DNA of 64,000 bases from CAZGMC01 sp964526565. Its GTDB lineage: Bacteria; Pseudomonadota; Alphaproteobacteria; DSM-16000; Inquilinaceae. The position numbers and the translations under genes are program-made. The stretch spans positions 1 to 64,000 of the forward strand of contig CAZGMC010000001.1 of NCBI GenBank assembly GCA_964526565.1. The letters are read 5' to 3'. The notes under the pieces are model-generated. The model ran no database searches and had not been told where the DNA came from. It saw only the letters and a program-made list of their open reading frames with translations. Shown piece after piece: positions 62,882 through 64,000 of the stretch. The stretch's first letter is position 1. The number at the start of each line of letters is the position of its first letter.

Positions 62882-63877
62882 TCAGTGGCCGGGCGGGCCA
62901 AGGGGGTGTCCGGCGAACGGGTATGCGGGGCGGTCATGGTGGTGATGGCTGTGTCCGTGCCCGTCATCATGGCCGTGAGGGTGCCCATGCCCGTCCCCGT
63001 CTCCGTCCCCGTCCCCGTGCGGATGCGCATGGCTGCTCTCCTGCGGCAGTCCGACCTCGGCGGCGAAGCCGGGCATGGGCGCGCGGTACTTGCACAGCTT
63101 GCAGTTCATGACGTTGCCGCCGTGCAGCATCTCCTTGACGCGCTCGGCAAAGGTGGCGATGACGGCGGGGTGGTCGTTCAGGTAGGGCGCCTGAAGGAAC
63201 CCGGTGCCGGGATGGCGTTCGGCGGCAGCGGCGATCCAGTCGCGGATGCGGCGGATCAGGACACCGGTGAACAGCAGGTAGGGCAGCACCACGACCCGGC
63301 GGTAGCCGAGCCGCGCGGCGTGGTCCAGCGCCGGCACGACATGGGGGAAGGTCACGTCGCAATAGCCGACCATGCCCCAGCCGAGGCCCAGTCCCTCCCA
63401 CACCAGACGCATCAGCTTCTGCGCGCCCGAATTGGCATCGGGGTCGGAACTGCCGCGGGCGACCAGCAGCAGCAGGGTCTCGTCCCGTGGCACGGCGTCG
63501 CCGGCGGCGGCCAGCGCCTCCTCGGCCCGGCCGGCGGCGGCGGTGACCATGCCGGCCTCCACCCCGAACTCGCGGCCCAGGCGCAGCTCCAGGCCGGGGT
63601 GCCCGGCCTCATAGGCGCGCAGCATGGCCGGCAGGTCGGTCTTGATGTGACCCGCAGCAAACAGCATGCCCGGCTGCACCAGGATGGTCCGCCGCCCGCG
63701 CTCCCGCAGCGCCGCCAGCGCCTGCTCCAGGCTCGGCTCGGCCAGTTCCATGAATGCCGGCTCGACATCGAACCCGGCCAGCCGCCGGCGGGTACCCTCG
63801 GCCACGGCCAGAAACTCCCGAGCTCCGTCAGCATGGCGCGTGCCATGTCCGCACAGCACGACCCCGATTTCCGTCAT
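62882..63877 (-). CDS. cbiX: Sirohydrochlorin cobaltochelatase CbiX, His-rich tail
   Basis: CbiX inserts cobalt into sirohydrochlorin. The 331-residue protein has two CbiX-like half domains (GVVLCGHGTRHADGAREFLA, LVQPGMLFAAGHIKTDLPAM and RRVVVLPYLLFTGVLIRRIR), a CxxC pair MNCKLCKYRAPMPGF and a C-terminal stretch of about 45 residues dominated by His, Asp and Gly (DGDGHGHPHGHDDGHGHSH). Such a tail usually holds metal for delivery. A purine-rich AGGGAG sits seven bases before the ATG at 63877, so I prefer it to the ATG at 63883. It is the first gene of the cobalamin operon. Confidence 0.93.
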   Translation of the reverse strand: MTEIGVVLCGHGTRHADGAREFLAVAEGTRRRLAGFDVEPAFMELAEPSLEQALAALRERGRRTILVQPGMLFAAGHIKTDLPAMLRAYEAGHPGLELRLGREFGVEAGMVTAAAGRAEEALAAAGDAVPRDETLLLLVARGSSDPDANSGAQKLMRLVWEGLGLGWGMVGYCDVTFPHVVPALDHAARLGYRRVVVLPYLLFTGVLIRRIRDWIAAAAERHPGTGFLQAPYLNDHPAVIATFAERVKEMLHGGNVMNCKLCKYRAPMPGFAAEVGLPQESSHAHPHGDGDGDGDGHGHPHGHDDGHGHSHHHHDRPAYPFAGHPLGPPGH

Positions 63878-63905
63878 CGGCATACTCCCTTTGAGTCTTA
63901 CGGTA

Positions 63906-63937
63906 CGCGACCTGACGGAGGATGAAAACCGGTCGCG
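63906..63937. promoter_or_regulatory. Inverted repeat upstream of cbiX
   Basis: CGCGACC (63906-63912) and GGTCGCG (63931-63937) flank an 18-base loop 29-60 bp before the cbiX start. It may be a hairpin in the leader of the cobalamin operon or an operator. Confidence 0.35.
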
Positions 63938-63952
63938 ACGCTGCCAGTGCGA

Positions 63953-63988
63953 CTCCGGTGCCGCGCGGCAGCGGGGATTGAAAGGAAC
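63953..63988 (+). promoter_or_regulatory. Possible 5' part of a cobalamin riboswitch
   Basis: CCGGTGCCGCGCGGCAGCGG, then GGATTGAAAGGAAC, recalls the opening of B12 riboswitches (GGTGCC, stem, then AAAAGGGAAC). The rest would lie beyond the right edge, controlling a divergent gene. The AAAGGAAC lacks one G and no GGTG follows, so this is tentative. Confidence 0.2.
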
Positions 63989-64000
63989 AAGGCTTGTTAA

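Overview
This is a GC-rich window, roughly 70% GC by eye, from an alphaproteobacterium, most likely of Rhodospirillales type. The evidence is the compact HprK, RapZ, EIIA, HPr and EI regulatory phosphotransferase set, the ethylmalonyl-CoA pathway genes, a CbiG-CobJ fusion, GlnE, and GTGA/ATGA-overlapped operons. A run of 100 Ns at 52151-52250 and two frameshifts show it is a draft scaffold. I saw no rRNA, tRNA or CRISPR.

Layout. 1-4.5 kb: an ExeA/GspA-like ATPase that runs off the left edge, a serine hydrolase, a thiol peroxidase and a MazEF pair. 4.5-10.8 kb: glnE divergent from a large AsmA-like envelope protein. 10.8-16.7 kb: a PfkB sugar kinase, a methyltransferase-like protein, then hprK-rapZ-EIIA-ptsH-ptsI. 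16.7-18.1 kb: an AT-rich island with a two-TM GAF-like protein and a small partner. 18.2-23.9 kb: a secreted protein, pyrC (metal-ligand HxH lost), a frameshifted pyrB, an MFS transporter and recO. 23.9-27.3 kb: a PIN/Phd toxin-antitoxin pair, a gamma-carbonic-anhydrase-like protein, a small membrane protein, and two damaged genes (YihY remnant, frameshifted PRC-barrel). 27.3-29.6 kb: parC. 29.6-34.5 kb: a tightly overlapped bioB-bioF-bioD-bioA operon whose fifth gene is a ferritin-like diiron protein, behind a near-consensus promoter with direct repeats. 34.6-40.6 kb: a putative lipoprotein, a permuted-papain-like protein, lepA, a coiled-coil membrane protein, a DUF2141 protein and a pentapeptide-repeat protein. 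40.7-47.5 kb: the ethylmalonyl-CoA operon mcd-ecm-meaB-ccr, with ccr fused to a CBS pair. 47.6-50.5 kb: a sulfotransferase, CorA and a tail-collar protein. 50.7-53.8 kb: DsrE, MoeB/ThiF, a 13-bp tandem array with the assembly gap, a degenerate ThiE-like protein and two unknowns. 53.9-57.6 kb: recQ, a second MazF-type pair, a DUF29 protein and palindromic dispersed repeats. 57.6-63.9 kb: the cobalamin operon cbiX-cobH-cobL-cobI-cbiG/cobJ-cobM.

How the parts fit. The B12 operon makes the cofactor needed by ethylmalonyl-CoA mutase and looked after by MeaB, and biotin is needed by propionyl-CoA carboxylase, which the ethylmalonyl-CoA pathway also feeds. The PTS cluster has no sugar permease and is therefore regulatory. 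The strongest novelty candidates are the diiron protein in the biotin operon, in a place where other alphaproteobacteria carry a pimeloyl-supplying gene, and the CBS-fused crotonyl-CoA carboxylase/reductase. The AT-rich GAF-protein pair and the MoeB/ThiE-like/unknown cluster come next.
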